In this document: positions 52,278 to 60,068 of the stretch, piece after piece | How positions within the stretch are numbered: position 1 is the stretch's first letter | How the letters are laid out: each line of letters starts with the position of its first letter | DNA from: Pelomonas aquatica | GTDB taxonomy: Bacteria; Pseudomonadota; Gammaproteobacteria; Burkholderiales; Burkholderiaceae_C | DNA length: 64,000 nt | Assembly: GCF_026712205.1 (NCBI RefSeq) | Contig: NZ_JAPPUW010000016.1 | Coordinates: 37,157 to 101,156 of the forward strand | Direction: 5' to 3' | Made by a program: the position numbers and the translations under genes | The notes under the pieces: generated by a model | Seen by the model: only the letters and a program-made list of their open reading frames with translations | Database searches by the model: none | What the model was told of the DNA's origin: nothing

Positions 52278-53720
52278 ATGCCCACCGCTACACATCCGCC
52301 GCTGCAGCGCGGCGCCAGCCAGCCCCTGGCGGGCCAACTGGCCGAGCGCTATGCCCAGCGCATCCGCGAACGCCTGCTGCTGCCGGGCGCCCGCCTGCCC
52401 TCGGTGCGCGACTGCGCGCGCCAGCACGGCGTCAGCCCGCACACGGTCGTCGCCGCCTACGACCAGCTGCAGGCCGCCGGCCTGCTGGAGGCGCGCCGCC
52501 AGCGCGGCTTCTTCGTGCGCGAGACGCGGCCCGCGGCGGCCACGCGCCTGCCCCACGCTGCGGCCGCGGCCGCGCCGCGCCAGGCGCCGATGGACGCCAC
52601 CGCGCTGATCCGCGGCATGTTCGAGGCCGACGCGGCGCGCTCCCCGGGCCTGGGCACGCTGCCGGCCGACTGGCTGGACCCGGCGCTGCTGCAGTCCGCG
52701 CTGCGCCGGCTGCACGATGCGCAGGCCCACGCCGTGCAGCTCAGCTACGGTGACCCCAGCGGCGACGAGCGCCTGCGCAACGCCCTCGGCCAGCGCCTGG
52801 CCGACCTGGGCATCCACGCCGGGCCGGCCCAGATCCTGACGACCAACGGCGCCACGCATGCGCTGGACCTCATCATCCGCAGCCAGCTGCAGCCGGGCGA
52901 CGCCGTCCTCGTCGACGACCCCGGCTGGGCCATCATGTTCGCGCGGCTGACGCAGGCCGGCATCCGCCTGCTGCCCGTGCCGCGCGGCGCGCGCGGGCCG
53001 GACCTGGACGTGCTCGCCGCGCTGGCCGCCCAGCATGGGCCGCGCGCCTACCTGACCGTGTCGGTGCTGCACAACCCGACCGGCCACAGCCTCGACCTGG
53101 CCGGCGCCCACCGCCTGCTGCGCCTGGCCGACGAGCACGATTTCTTCATCGTCGAGGACGACAGCTACGGCTTCCTCGCGTCCGAGCATGCGCCGCGCCT
53201 GGCGGCCCTGGACGGCCTGCGCCGCGTGACCTATGTGAGCGGCTTCTCCAAGGTGCTGACGCCGGCCTGGCGCGTGGGCTATCTGGCCACCGCGCCCGAG
53301 CGGCTGCGCGCGCTGACCGACACCAAGCTGCTCGACGGCCTGACCAGCTCGCCCGTGCTGGAGCGCGCCGTCGCGCTGTGCCTGGAGCAGGGCCGGCTGC
53401 GCCGCCACGCGCAGCGCCTGCGCGAGCGCCTCGCCACTGCGCGACAGCGCGTGGCGTCCCTGGCCACCAGGCAGGGCTTCAGCTGGGCCGCGCCGCCCGA
53501 CGGCCTGTTCGGCTGGCTGAACGTCGGCGTCGACACCGAGCGCCTGGCCCAGCCCCTGCTCGACGCCGGCTGGCTGACCGCGCCCGGCGCCCTCTTCAGC
53601 GCCACGCGCCGCCCCGGCCCGCTGATGCGCATCAACATGGCGACCTCGCTGGACCCGGCCTTCTGGCGCGCGCTGCGCGCGTGCGTGGACGACCTCCGCG
53701 GCCGCGCGACAACCCCCTAG
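52278..53720 (+). CDS. MocR-family transcriptional regulator (GntR helix-turn-helix + aminotransferase domain)
   Basis: This 480-residue regulator fuses a GntR-type winged helix (about 15-85, with LPSVRDCARQHGVSPHTVVAAYDQL) to a fold-type I aminotransferase-like domain. The PLP lysine is in GFSKVLTPAWRVGY and the aspartate contact in VEDDSYGF. Such proteins sense PLP or an amino-PLP adduct. It probably regulates itself and the divergent EamA exporter. The aminotransferase part keeps the main cofactor residues. Confidence 0.92.
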   Translation: MPTATHPPLQRGASQPLAGQLAERYAQRIRERLLLPGARLPSVRDCARQHGVSPHTVVAAYDQLQAAGLLEARRQRGFFVRETRPAAATRLPHAAAAAAPRQAPMDATALIRGMFEADAARSPGLGTLPADWLDPALLQSALRRLHDAQAHAVQLSYGDPSGDERLRNALGQRLADLGIHAGPAQILTTNGATHALDLIIRSQLQPGDAVLVDDPGWAIMFARLTQAGIRLLPVPRGARGPDLDVLAALAAQHGPRAYLTVSVLHNPTGHSLDLAGAHRLLRLADEHDFFIVEDDSYGFLASEHAPRLAALDGLRRVTYVSGFSKVLTPAWRVGYLATAPERLRALTDTKLLDGLTSSPVLERAVALCLEQGRLRRHAQRLRERLATARQRVASLATRQGFSWAAPPDGLFGWLNVGVDTERLAQPLLDAGWLTAPGALFSATRRPGPLMRINMATSLDPAFWRALRACVDDLRGRATTP

Positions 53721-53811
53721 TTTCTTCCCCCCGCGTTCGCGGGGCAGGCCCCTAGCGCCCGAGGCCGGCCGCGAGTCAACTTGCGGCTCGGTTCACGCCA
53801 GGGAGGGTTTC

Positions 53812-54522
53812 ATGCGACTTGCTTCGTCCCCCGTCCGCAGCCTGATCGGTGCCGCTCTCGGCACGCTGCTCGCGCTGTCGTCGATGTCGGCCCGGGCCAA
53901 TTTCGTCAGCGACATCACCGTCAAGCTGATCGCGCCCGGTGGCGTCCTGGGCGACCCGACGGCAACGCCAATCAGCGTGTCCCAGCTCGTCACCACGGCC
54001 AATCTCGGCACCGGCATCCAGTCCGTGGTTCATGGCGGCAGCGGGGCCGTCAGCAATTTTCTGGCGGACAACGAGTTTGTCTCCTTCAGCGGCGACTCCA
54101 TCCACGTGAGCAGCTACTCCGGCACCACCGTCTTCACCACCGGCTACCTCGGTCTCGGCGGCGAGCATGCGCGCTACGAGTTCGACGCCCTCAGCATCGC
54201 CGGCAAGATCATCACCGGCTTCACCGTCTATGCCTTCGACGATTTCCTGACCAGCGGCTTCAGCGGCCTGGCCAGCCCGTTGCCGGCGTCCGGCCTCGTT
54301 AACCTCATCGACCCGCACACGGTCAGCCTCGACCTCGACAACATCGTGTTCAAGGACCGAGGCACGGGTTCGGGCGCTGCGCATGCCGACTTCCGCATCG
54401 ACCTCATCACGCGAGACGCCAGCACGGGCCCTGGCGGTGGCAACAACCTGCCTGAGCCGGCCACGCTGGCGCTATTCGCCATCGCTGCCCTGGGCGCCGG
54501 CGCGGCGCGGCGCCGTGCCTGA
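53812..54522 (+). CDS. PEP-CTERM sorting domain protein
   Basis: This 236-residue exported protein starts with a signal peptide (about 1-30, ending SARA). It ends with the PEP-CTERM sorting signal: LPEPATLALFAIAALGAGAARRRA, that is PEP, a hydrophobic helix and an arginine cluster. EpsH/XrtA-type exosortases cut such tails and place the protein in or on the outer surface, often with exopolysaccharide. The middle part is strand-rich and unrecognised. GGGAGG precedes the ATG. Its stop overlaps the GTG start of the next gene, which ties this surface protein to the tail-collar set. Confidence 0.88.
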   Translation: MRLASSPVRSLIGAALGTLLALSSMSARANFVSDITVKLIAPGGVLGDPTATPISVSQLVTTANLGTGIQSVVHGGSGAVSNFLADNEFVSFSGDSIHVSSYSGTTVFTTGYLGLGGEHARYEFDALSIAGKIITGFTVYAFDDFLTSGFSGLASPLPASGLVNLIDPHTVSLDLDNIVFKDRGTGSGAAHADFRIDLITRDASTGPGGGNNLPEPATLALFAIAALGAGAARRRA

Positions 54523-54799
54523 AGCCGCCTTCACGCTGGCGCGCTTCGCGCCGCTGGTGGGCAGCCGCTTCACGCTGCGACTGGACGATGCGGCCGAACT
54601 GCCGGCCCAGCTCATCGACGCCAGTGCCGGCCGCGGCGGCGCGCAGTCCTTCAGCCTGACCTTCGAGGCCGCGGCCGAGCCGGCACTGCCGCAGCGCATC
54701 TACCGGCTCGAGCACCCGCAGCTCGACGCGATGGACCTCTTCCTGGTGCCTGTGGCCCGCACGGCCGCCGGCCTGCATTACGAAGCCGTGTTCGGCTAG
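54515..54799 (+). CDS. DUF6916-like protein of the tail-collar operon
   Basis: This 94-residue protein starts at GTG 54515, inside the last codons of the PEP-CTERM gene. It shows the pattern FAPLVGSRFTLRL, SFSLTFEA, QRIYRLEHPQLDAMDLFLVPV and a final YEAVFG. This resembles the small DUF6916 family found next to bacterial tail-collar (MdpB-like) genes. It is probably a beta barrel. No signal peptide is visible. The role is unknown, but a similar domain occurs again at the end of this operon with a Tat signal. Confidence 0.72.
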   Translation: MPEAAFTLARFAPLVGSRFTLRLDDAAELPAQLIDASAGRGGAQSFSLTFEAAAEPALPQRIYRLEHPQLDAMDLFLVPVARTAAGLHYEAVFG

Positions 54800-54810
54800 G
54801 AGACACCGCC

Positions 54811-55320
54811 ATGTCTGAACCCTTCCTCGGCGAACTCAAGCTCGCGAGCTTCAACTTCCCGCCCAAGGGCTGGGCGCTGTGCAACGGCCAGCTCCTGCCC
54901 ATCAACCAGAACCAGGCGCTGTTCTCGCTGCTGGGCACCACCTATGGCGGCGACGGCATGAGAACCTTCTCGCTGCCCGACCTGCAGGGCCGGGCGCCGC
55001 TGCACCGCGGCAACGGCGTCGTGCTGGGCCAGAAAGCCGGCGCCGAAACCGTGACGCTGAACAGCAGCCAGTTGCCGACGCACACGCACACGCTGACGGC
55101 CAGCGCCGACATCGCCAATGCCAGCGTGCCGGGCGGCGCGCTGCCGGCTGCAAAACCGCGTGGCGGCATGAACCGCTACGCGCCGGTCGGCAATGACACG
55201 GTGATGGGCAGCAGTTCACTGACCTCGATCGGCGGCAGCCAGCCCCACCAGAACATGCAGCCCTACACCGTGCTGATGTGGATCATCGCGCTGCAAGGCA
55301 TCTTCCCCAGCCAGAACTGA
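54811..55320 (+). CDS. Tail-collar domain protein (MdpB-like), copy 1
   Basis: This 169-residue protein has the phage tail collar fold at the N-terminus: FLGELKLASFNFPPKGW, LCNGQLLPI, LFSLLGTTYGGDG and TFSLPDLQGRAPLH. The variable glycine- and alanine-rich middle follows, and the end is GGSQPHQNMQPYTVLMWIIALQGIFPS. Such proteins were named after the microcystin-dependent protein MdpB and occur on their own in many bacteria. They lack signal peptides. The exact function is unknown. Surface fibres or secreted binding proteins are the usual suggestion. Confidence 0.88.
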   Translation: MSEPFLGELKLASFNFPPKGWALCNGQLLPINQNQALFSLLGTTYGGDGMRTFSLPDLQGRAPLHRGNGVVLGQKAGAETVTLNSSQLPTHTHTLTASADIANASVPGGALPAAKPRGGMNRYAPVGNDTVMGSSSLTSIGGSQPHQNMQPYTVLMWIIALQGIFPSQN

Positions 55321-55334
55321 ACGAGGAGACCGCG

Positions 55335-55835
55335 ATGTCCAGCCCCTACGTTGGCGAGATCCGCCTCTTTGCCGGCAACTTCGCGCCCGTCGGGTGGGCG
55401 TTCTGCCAGGGCCAGTTGCTGGCCATCTCAGAAAACCCGACGCTGTTCCAGCTGGTCGGCACGACCTATGGCGGGGATGGCCAATCCAATTTCGCGCTGC
55501 CGAACCTGGCCGGCCGCATCCCGGTGCATATGGGCCAGGGCCACGTCATCGGCGAGAAGGGGGGCTCAGAGACCGTCACGCTGACATCCGGCCAGACCCC
55601 ACAGCACACGCATGCCATGCTCGCCAGCTCGGCCGCCGCCATCGGCACTTCGCCCGGCGGCGCCCTGCTCGCGACCACCAGCTTCGCCAGCTACGACACC
55701 GCGGCCGCGTCGACGCCGATGGCCGCGGTCGGCGTCGGCATGGCCGGCGGCTCGCAGCCCCACGACAACATGGCGCCGACGGTGGCGGTGAGCTACATCA
55801 TTTCGCTGTTCGGCATCTTCCCGTCCCAGTCCTGA
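55335..55835 (+). CDS. Tail-collar domain protein (MdpB-like), copy 2
   Basis: This 166-residue paralogue of copy 1 has the same frame: YVGEIRLFAGNFAPVGW, FCQGQLLAI, LFQLVGTTYGGDG, NFALPNLAGRIPVH. It ends with GGSQPHDNMAPTVAVSYIISLFGIFPS. The middle third has diverged and is rich in Ala, Ser and Thr. It has no signal peptide. It starts 14 bases after copy 1 with the ribosome site ACGAGGAGA. Confidence 0.88.
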   Translation: MSSPYVGEIRLFAGNFAPVGWAFCQGQLLAISENPTLFQLVGTTYGGDGQSNFALPNLAGRIPVHMGQGHVIGEKGGSETVTLTSGQTPQHTHAMLASSAAAIGTSPGGALLATTSFASYDTAAASTPMAAVGVGMAGGSQPHDNMAPTVAVSYIISLFGIFPSQS

Positions 55836-55845
55836 GGAGCGCGAC

Positions 55846-56367
55846 ATGTCCAACCCCTTTCTCGCCGAGATTCGCGTCCTGCCGTTCAATTTCGCGCCCA
55901 AGGGCTGGGCCGCCTGCGATGGACAGCTGATGCCGATCAGCCAGAACACCGCGCTGTTCTCGCTGCTGGGCACCACCTACGGCGGCAATGGCACGTCCAA
56001 CTTCGCGCTGCCCAACTTGGGCGGCTCTTTCGCGATGGGCGCGGGACAGGGTGCAGGCCTGAGCCAGAGATTCCTTGGCGAGGTCGACGGCGAGGCCACG
56101 GTGTCGCTGCTGGCTTCCGAGATGCCCGTCCACACCCATGGCCTGATGGCCGGCCTCACGCCGGCATCGACGAGCCCGGCCGGCAATGTGATGGCCCCGA
56201 CGGCCAACGGCGGCGGCAATGTTTACCACGCGCCGGGGCCGACGACGCTCATGGCGGGCACCGCCATCAGCCCCGCCGGCGGTAGCCAGCCGCACGAGAA
56301 CCGCCAGCCCTATCTCAGCCTGAACTTCTGCATCGCGCTGCAGGGCGTATACCCGGCGCGCAGCTGA
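55846..56367 (+). CDS. Tail-collar domain protein (MdpB-like), copy 3
   Basis: This 173-residue third paralogue reads FLAEIRVLPFNFAPKGW, ACDGQLMPI, LFSLLGTTYGGNG and NFALPNLGG, and ends GGSQPHENRQPYLSLNFCIALQGVYP. It is the most different of the three in the middle region and has an extra cysteine near the end. Three tandem copies suggest that the products assemble together or bind different ligands. It starts 10 bases after copy 2. Confidence 0.88.
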   Translation: MSNPFLAEIRVLPFNFAPKGWAACDGQLMPISQNTALFSLLGTTYGGNGTSNFALPNLGGSFAMGAGQGAGLSQRFLGEVDGEATVSLLASEMPVHTHGLMAGLTPASTSPAGNVMAPTANGGGNVYHAPGPTTLMAGTAISPAGGSQPHENRQPYLSLNFCIALQGVYPARS

Positions 56368-56377
56368 GCCCACCCCC

Positions 56378-56881
56378 ATGGACGACTGCCGCTTGCGCGT
56401 CGCGACGCCGGCCGACGAGGCCTGGCAGCTCGCCATCTACGCCGGCACGCGCGCCGACGAACTGGCGCTGACCGGCTGGCCGGCCGAGCAGTGCGAACGC
56501 TTCGTCGCGATGCAGCATCGCGCCCAGCAGCAGCACTACCGGCAGCATTTCCCGCGGGCGGTCTGCCAGCTCATCCTCGCGGGCGACGGCGAAGTGGCCG
56601 GCCGGCTCTGGGTCGACCGCCGGCCCGAAGCCCTGCATGTGCTCGACATCGCGCTGCTGCCCGCCTGGCGCGGGCGCGGCATCGGCACGCGCTGCCTGCA
56701 GGCGCTGGCGCGCGAGGCCGACGGGCGCCGCCAGTCTCTGGGCATCCACGTCGAGATCCACAACCCCGCCCGGCGGCTCTACGAGCGGCTGGGCTTCGTC
56801 GCCGATGGCGAGCCCGAAGGCCTGCACCAGGCCATGCGCCGGCCCGCCCGCCGCCCCACCACCGAGGAGTGCCCGCCATGA
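56378..56881 (+). CDS. GNAT acetyltransferase within the tail-collar operon
   Basis: This 167-residue protein has a GNAT core: ALHVLDIALLPAWRGRGIGTRCLQALA, with the acetyl-CoA loop, and NPARRLYERLGFVADGE at the end. It lies inside the tail-collar operon, 10 bases after copy 3, and its stop overlaps the next start (ATGA). Its constant neighbourhood suggests that it modifies one of these proteins, for example at an N-terminus or lysine. The link is from position only. Confidence 0.85.
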   Translation: MDDCRLRVATPADEAWQLAIYAGTRADELALTGWPAEQCERFVAMQHRAQQQHYRQHFPRAVCQLILAGDGEVAGRLWVDRRPEALHVLDIALLPAWRGRGIGTRCLQALAREADGRRQSLGIHVEIHNPARRLYERLGFVADGEPEGLHQAMRRPARRPTTEECPP

Positions 56882-57240
56882 TCAACAAGCGCGATTTCCT
56901 GAAGGGCGGCGCCACCGCCATCGTTGCCGGTGCCGGCACCCCTGCCGCGCTGGCCGGCGTGCGCCCCAGCCTGGGCGAGCAGGCCGGGCTGGCGAGCTGG
57001 CAGGCCCATGTCGGCCAGCGCTTCGAGGTCGACGGGCATGCCGTCACGCTGCGGGCGGCCACGCCCCGGCCCGGCCCTCAGGCCGGCGAGCAGTTCAGCC
57101 TGAGCTTTGCCGGCCCGTTGCCCGCGGGCCTGGGCGACGCGCTGCTCACGCTCACGCGGGAAGGCGGCCCTGCCCAGACGCTCTACCTGGCGCGCACGCC
57201 GTCGGGCCTGCGCGCCGATTTCTGCCGCCTGCAAGGCTGA
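56878..57240 (+). CDS. Tat-exported DUF6916-like protein
   Basis: This 120-residue protein starts with a short Tat-type leader (INKRDFLKGGATAIVAG; only one arginine follows the lysine, so it is KR rather than RR). The rest resembles the small protein at 54515: ASWQAHVGQRFEV, FSLSFAGPL, TLYLARTPSGLRADF. It may be the periplasmic version of the same fold. It ends the operon. The KR variation makes Tat use less certain. Confidence 0.7.
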   Translation: MINKRDFLKGGATAIVAGAGTPAALAGVRPSLGEQAGLASWQAHVGQRFEVDGHAVTLRAATPRPGPQAGEQFSLSFAGPLPAGLGDALLTLTREGGPAQTLYLARTPSGLRADFCRLQG

Positions 57241-57371
57241 CGGCCCGGCCCCGCACGCGCGGAGCCGACGAAAAATTTCTCGCTCGACAGGGGTTCGCTC
57301 CGGGGCCGGCAGATGGCTGCCGGCACAATCCGTCGCCTGGCGCCGCCGCAGCCGCAGCGCCCGATGCGGAC

Positions 57372-57980
57372 ATGAGCGACCCCTTGAAATTTCTCGTTGT
57401 AGACGCGCTGGCGGGTGTGCAGGCCTTCGCGCGCCAGCTGCTGCACAGCCACGGCTTCGCCGCCGACAGCATCCTGTGCTGCGCCGATACCGAGGCCGCG
57501 CTGGCCCAGGGCTTGGCCTTCAAGCCCCATTTCCTGATCACCGACTGGTTCCCGAAGGCGCCGCTGACCGGCCTCCAGCTCTACCAGCGCCTGCGCGAAG
57601 TCCAGCCGGCCCTGCAGCTGTCGCTGCTGAGCTTCGAGGTCGCACCCGAGCACGGGTTCGAGGCCCAGGCCCTCGGCGCCCATTTCCTGCTGAAGAAGCC
57701 CTTCACGGCCGAACAGCTGCAGGCCGAGATGACGCGGGCGCTGGAGACCATGGCCAAGCAGTCGCCCGGCCTGCACGGCCGGGTGCGCGACGCCAGGCCC
57801 GCGCCGCGGCCGGTGCTGCCCGCCCTGCCGCCCCAGCCGGTCGTCAAGCCGGGCGACAGGGTCCGCTACCAGGGCGCCGTCCATGTGGCCCAGTACGTCG
57901 TGCACCGCCATGGCGAGACGGTCGTCCAGCTCAAGGGGCAGACGGCCTTCGTGCCGCTCGAGAAGCTGCAGCCTGCCTGA
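57372..57980 (+). CDS. Unusual receiver-domain protein with C-terminal beta domain
   Basis: This 202-residue protein has an N-terminal receiver-like domain (about 5-125) with a phosphoacceptor-position Asp in FLITDWFP and a Lys in LLKKPF. The switch Thr/Ser region reads LLSFE and the N-terminal acidic pair is reduced to VVDALAG. After a proline-rich linker a 50-residue strand-rich domain follows (PGDRVRYQGAVH, VVQLKGQTAFVPLEKL), which looks like a small SH3 or KOW-type barrel. I do not know this output domain. It may act by binding a protein and not DNA. A hairpin lies upstream at 57305-57324. Confidence 0.72.
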   Translation: MSDPLKFLVVDALAGVQAFARQLLHSHGFAADSILCCADTEAALAQGLAFKPHFLITDWFPKAPLTGLQLYQRLREVQPALQLSLLSFEVAPEHGFEAQALGAHFLLKKPFTAEQLQAEMTRALETMAKQSPGLHGRVRDARPAPRPVLPALPPQPVVKPGDRVRYQGAVHVAQYVVHRHGETVVQLKGQTAFVPLEKLQPA

Positions 57981-58002
57981 GGGCTCCAGGCTGGCGGCGC
58001 GT

Positions 58003-59874
58003 TCACCTGGACTCCAGCACTTCCCAGCGCTCCATCAGCGCCAGCAGCTCGGCGTCGATGTCCGCGGCGCGGTCGGTCACTTCGGCAATGCGCTTGGCGC
58101 CCTGCGTGTAGAGCTCGCTGCCGGCAATCAGCGCATTCAGCTGGGTCTGCTCGGCCTCCAGCGCGGCGATCTGCTTCGGGATCTCGTCCAGCTCGCGCTG
58201 CTCCTTGTAGCTGAGCTTGCGCTTGGTCGCGACCACCGGGGCCGGCTCGGGCGCGGGCGGCGGCGTGGGTGCGGCGGCCGGCGCGGCCTTGGCCTGCAGC
58301 GCAACGGCACGCCTGGACTGCGTCAGCCAGTCCTGCACGCTGCCCTCGTACTCGCGCCAGCGCGCATCGCCTTCGTAGACGATGGTGGACGTGACGACGT
58401 TGTCCAGGAAGCGGCGGTCGTGGCTGACGAGGAAGACCGTGCCGTCGTAGTCGGCCAGCAGTTCCTCCAGCAGTTCCAGCGTCTCGATGTCGAGGTCGTT
58501 GGTCGGCTCGTCCAGCACCAGAACATTGGCCGGCCGCGCGAACAGGCGGGCCAGCAGCAGGCGGTTGCGCTCGCCCCCGGACAGCGTGCGCACCGGCGAG
58601 TTGGCGCGCGCCGGCGAGAACAGGAAGTCGCCGAGGTAGCTCTTGACGTGCTTCTTCTGCGTGCCGATCTCGATCCACTCCGAGCCGGGGCTGATGGTGT
58701 CGGCCAGCGTCGCGTCGAGGTTCAGCGTGTCGCGCATCTGGTCGAAGTAGGCCACCGTCAACCGCGAGCCCAGGCGCACCGTGCCGCTGTCGGGTGGCAG
58801 CTCGCCGAGGATCATCTTCAAGAGCGTCGTCTTGCCCGCGCCGTTGGGGCCGATCAGGCCCACCTTGTCGCCGCGCAGGATGGTGCTGGTGAAGCCGCGC
58901 ACGATGGCGCGCTCGCCGTAGCTCTTGGACACGTCCTCCAGCTCGGCCACGATCTTGCCGCTGGCACTGCCGGTATCGATGTCCAGCCTCACCTTGCCCT
59001 GCACGTCGCGTCGTGCCGCATGCTGCAGACGCATCTCCTGCAAGCGCTGCACGCGGGCGACGGAACGCGTGCGCCGCGCTTCCACGCCCTTGCGGATCCA
59101 CACCTCTTCCTGCGCCAGCAGCTTGTCGAAGCGTGCATTGGCCAGCGCCTCGTTCTCCAGCTCGTAGGCCTTGGCGGCCTGGAAGGCGGCGAAGTTCCCG
59201 GGGTAGCCGCGCAGCTGGCCGCGGTCCAGCTCGACGATGCGGTTGGCCACGTTGTCCAGGAAGGCGCGGTCGTGGGTGATGAGCAGCAGCGAACCCTTGA
59301 AGTCGTTCAGCAGGCCTTCCAGCCAGGTGATGGCGTCCAGGTCCAGGTGGTTGGTGGGCTCATCCAGCAGCAGCACATCGGGCTGGGCCACCAGCGCGCG
59401 GCCCAGGGCCACGCGCTTCTTCAGGCCGCCGGACAGGCTGCCGACGAGGCGGCTGCCATCGAGGCCCAGGCGGTGCAGCGTCTCGTCGACGCGCTGCTCC
59501 CAGTTCCACGCGCCGATGTGCTCGATGCGCTCCTGCACCCAGGCCAGATCGTCGTTCTCGTCGTGGCGCTCGTAGCGTTCGCGCAGGGCCTTGGCCTCGG
59601 CCACGCCCTCGCTCACCGACTCGAAGATGGTCGCGTCAGCACGCAACTCGGGCTCCTGCGGCACATAGACGTTGGTGAGGCCCTGCTGTTGCTGCAGCAG
59701 GCCGTCGTCGAGCTTTTCGAGGCCGGCCAGGATCTTCAGCAGCGAGGACTTGCCGGTGCCATTGCGGCCGATGAGGCCGACGCGTTCGCCGGTTTCCAGC
59801 GCGAAGTTGGCGCCATCGAGCAGGGCGACGTGGCCGAAGGCGAGATGGGCGTTGGTGAGGGAGAGGACTGCCAT
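58003..59874 (-). CDS. uup: ABC-F ATPase Uup
   Basis: This 623-residue soluble protein has two ATPase domains. The first has GRNGTGKSSLL and the second GPNGAGKTTLL. Each has a signature LSGGLKKR or LSGGERNR and Walker B LLLDEPTNHLD or LVLDEPTNDLD. The C-terminal coiled coil (KRKLSYKEQRELDEIP onward) is the Uup hallmark. Uup acts on ribosomes or DNA and has no membrane partners. The ATG at 59874 opens LSLTNAHLAFG. It converges on the receiver gene. Confidence 0.92.
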   Translation of the reverse strand: MAVLSLTNAHLAFGHVALLDGANFALETGERVGLIGRNGTGKSSLLKILAGLEKLDDGLLQQQQGLTNVYVPQEPELRADATIFESVSEGVAEAKALRERYERHDENDDLAWVQERIEHIGAWNWEQRVDETLHRLGLDGSRLVGSLSGGLKKRVALGRALVAQPDVLLLDEPTNHLDLDAITWLEGLLNDFKGSLLLITHDRAFLDNVANRIVELDRGQLRGYPGNFAAFQAAKAYELENEALANARFDKLLAQEEVWIRKGVEARRTRSVARVQRLQEMRLQHAARRDVQGKVRLDIDTGSASGKIVAELEDVSKSYGERAIVRGFTSTILRGDKVGLIGPNGAGKTTLLKMILGELPPDSGTVRLGSRLTVAYFDQMRDTLNLDATLADTISPGSEWIEIGTQKKHVKSYLGDFLFSPARANSPVRTLSGGERNRLLLARLFARPANVLVLDEPTNDLDIETLELLEELLADYDGTVFLVSHDRRFLDNVVTSTIVYEGDARWREYEGSVQDWLTQSRRAVALQAKAAPAAAPTPPPAPEPAPVVATKRKLSYKEQRELDEIPKQIAALEAEQTQLNALIAGSELYTQGAKRIAEVTDRAADIDAELLALMERWEVLESR

Positions 59875-59907
59875 CGCCGGATTGTCCCCCGGCCGCCCCG
59901 GGGACTC

Positions 59908-60068
59908 AGAGGTTGGGAGTTTTTCGGCCGTGCCCGAAAGGCGCGTCAAAACGCCCTCGATCTAGGCGCAAAGCACAGCCATAGCTCGGGCTATGGCGAG
60001 CATTTGCAACGACGAGCGGGGGTGTTTTGGCGTGCAGGGCGGGCATGGGTGAAAGACTCTCAACCTCT
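59908..60068 (+). repeat. 161-bp palindromic element forming one long hairpin
   Basis: The ends AGAGGTTGGGAGTTTTTC (59908-59925) and its inverted partner (60051-60068) form an 18-base stem. Inner arms around GTCAAAACGCCC and GGGTGTTTTGGC pair, and the tip is a perfect 8-base stem GCCATAGC/GCTATGGC with loop TCGG (59978-59997). Most mismatches in the outer and inner stems are G-U pairs in plus-strand RNA. The element fills the gap between uup and the nadV-like gene. It touches the nadV-like stop. It looks like a dispersed hairpin repeat. Confidence 0.75.

Noticed and set aside
53729..53744. Hairpin CCCCGC/GCGGGG as terminator of the MocR gene
   Set aside because: The stem is short and no U-tract follows on either strand.
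54811..56367. Tail-collar genes as a prophage remnant
   Set aside because: There is no integrase, capsid, terminase, tail sheath or lysis gene around them, and composition equals that of the genome. Stand-alone MdpB-type genes are known.
57305..57324. Perfect 8-base hairpin GCCGGCAG/CTGCCGGC as terminator of the tail-collar operon
   Set aside because: It lacks a U-tract on either strand. It may still be an operator or a Rho-dependent end.
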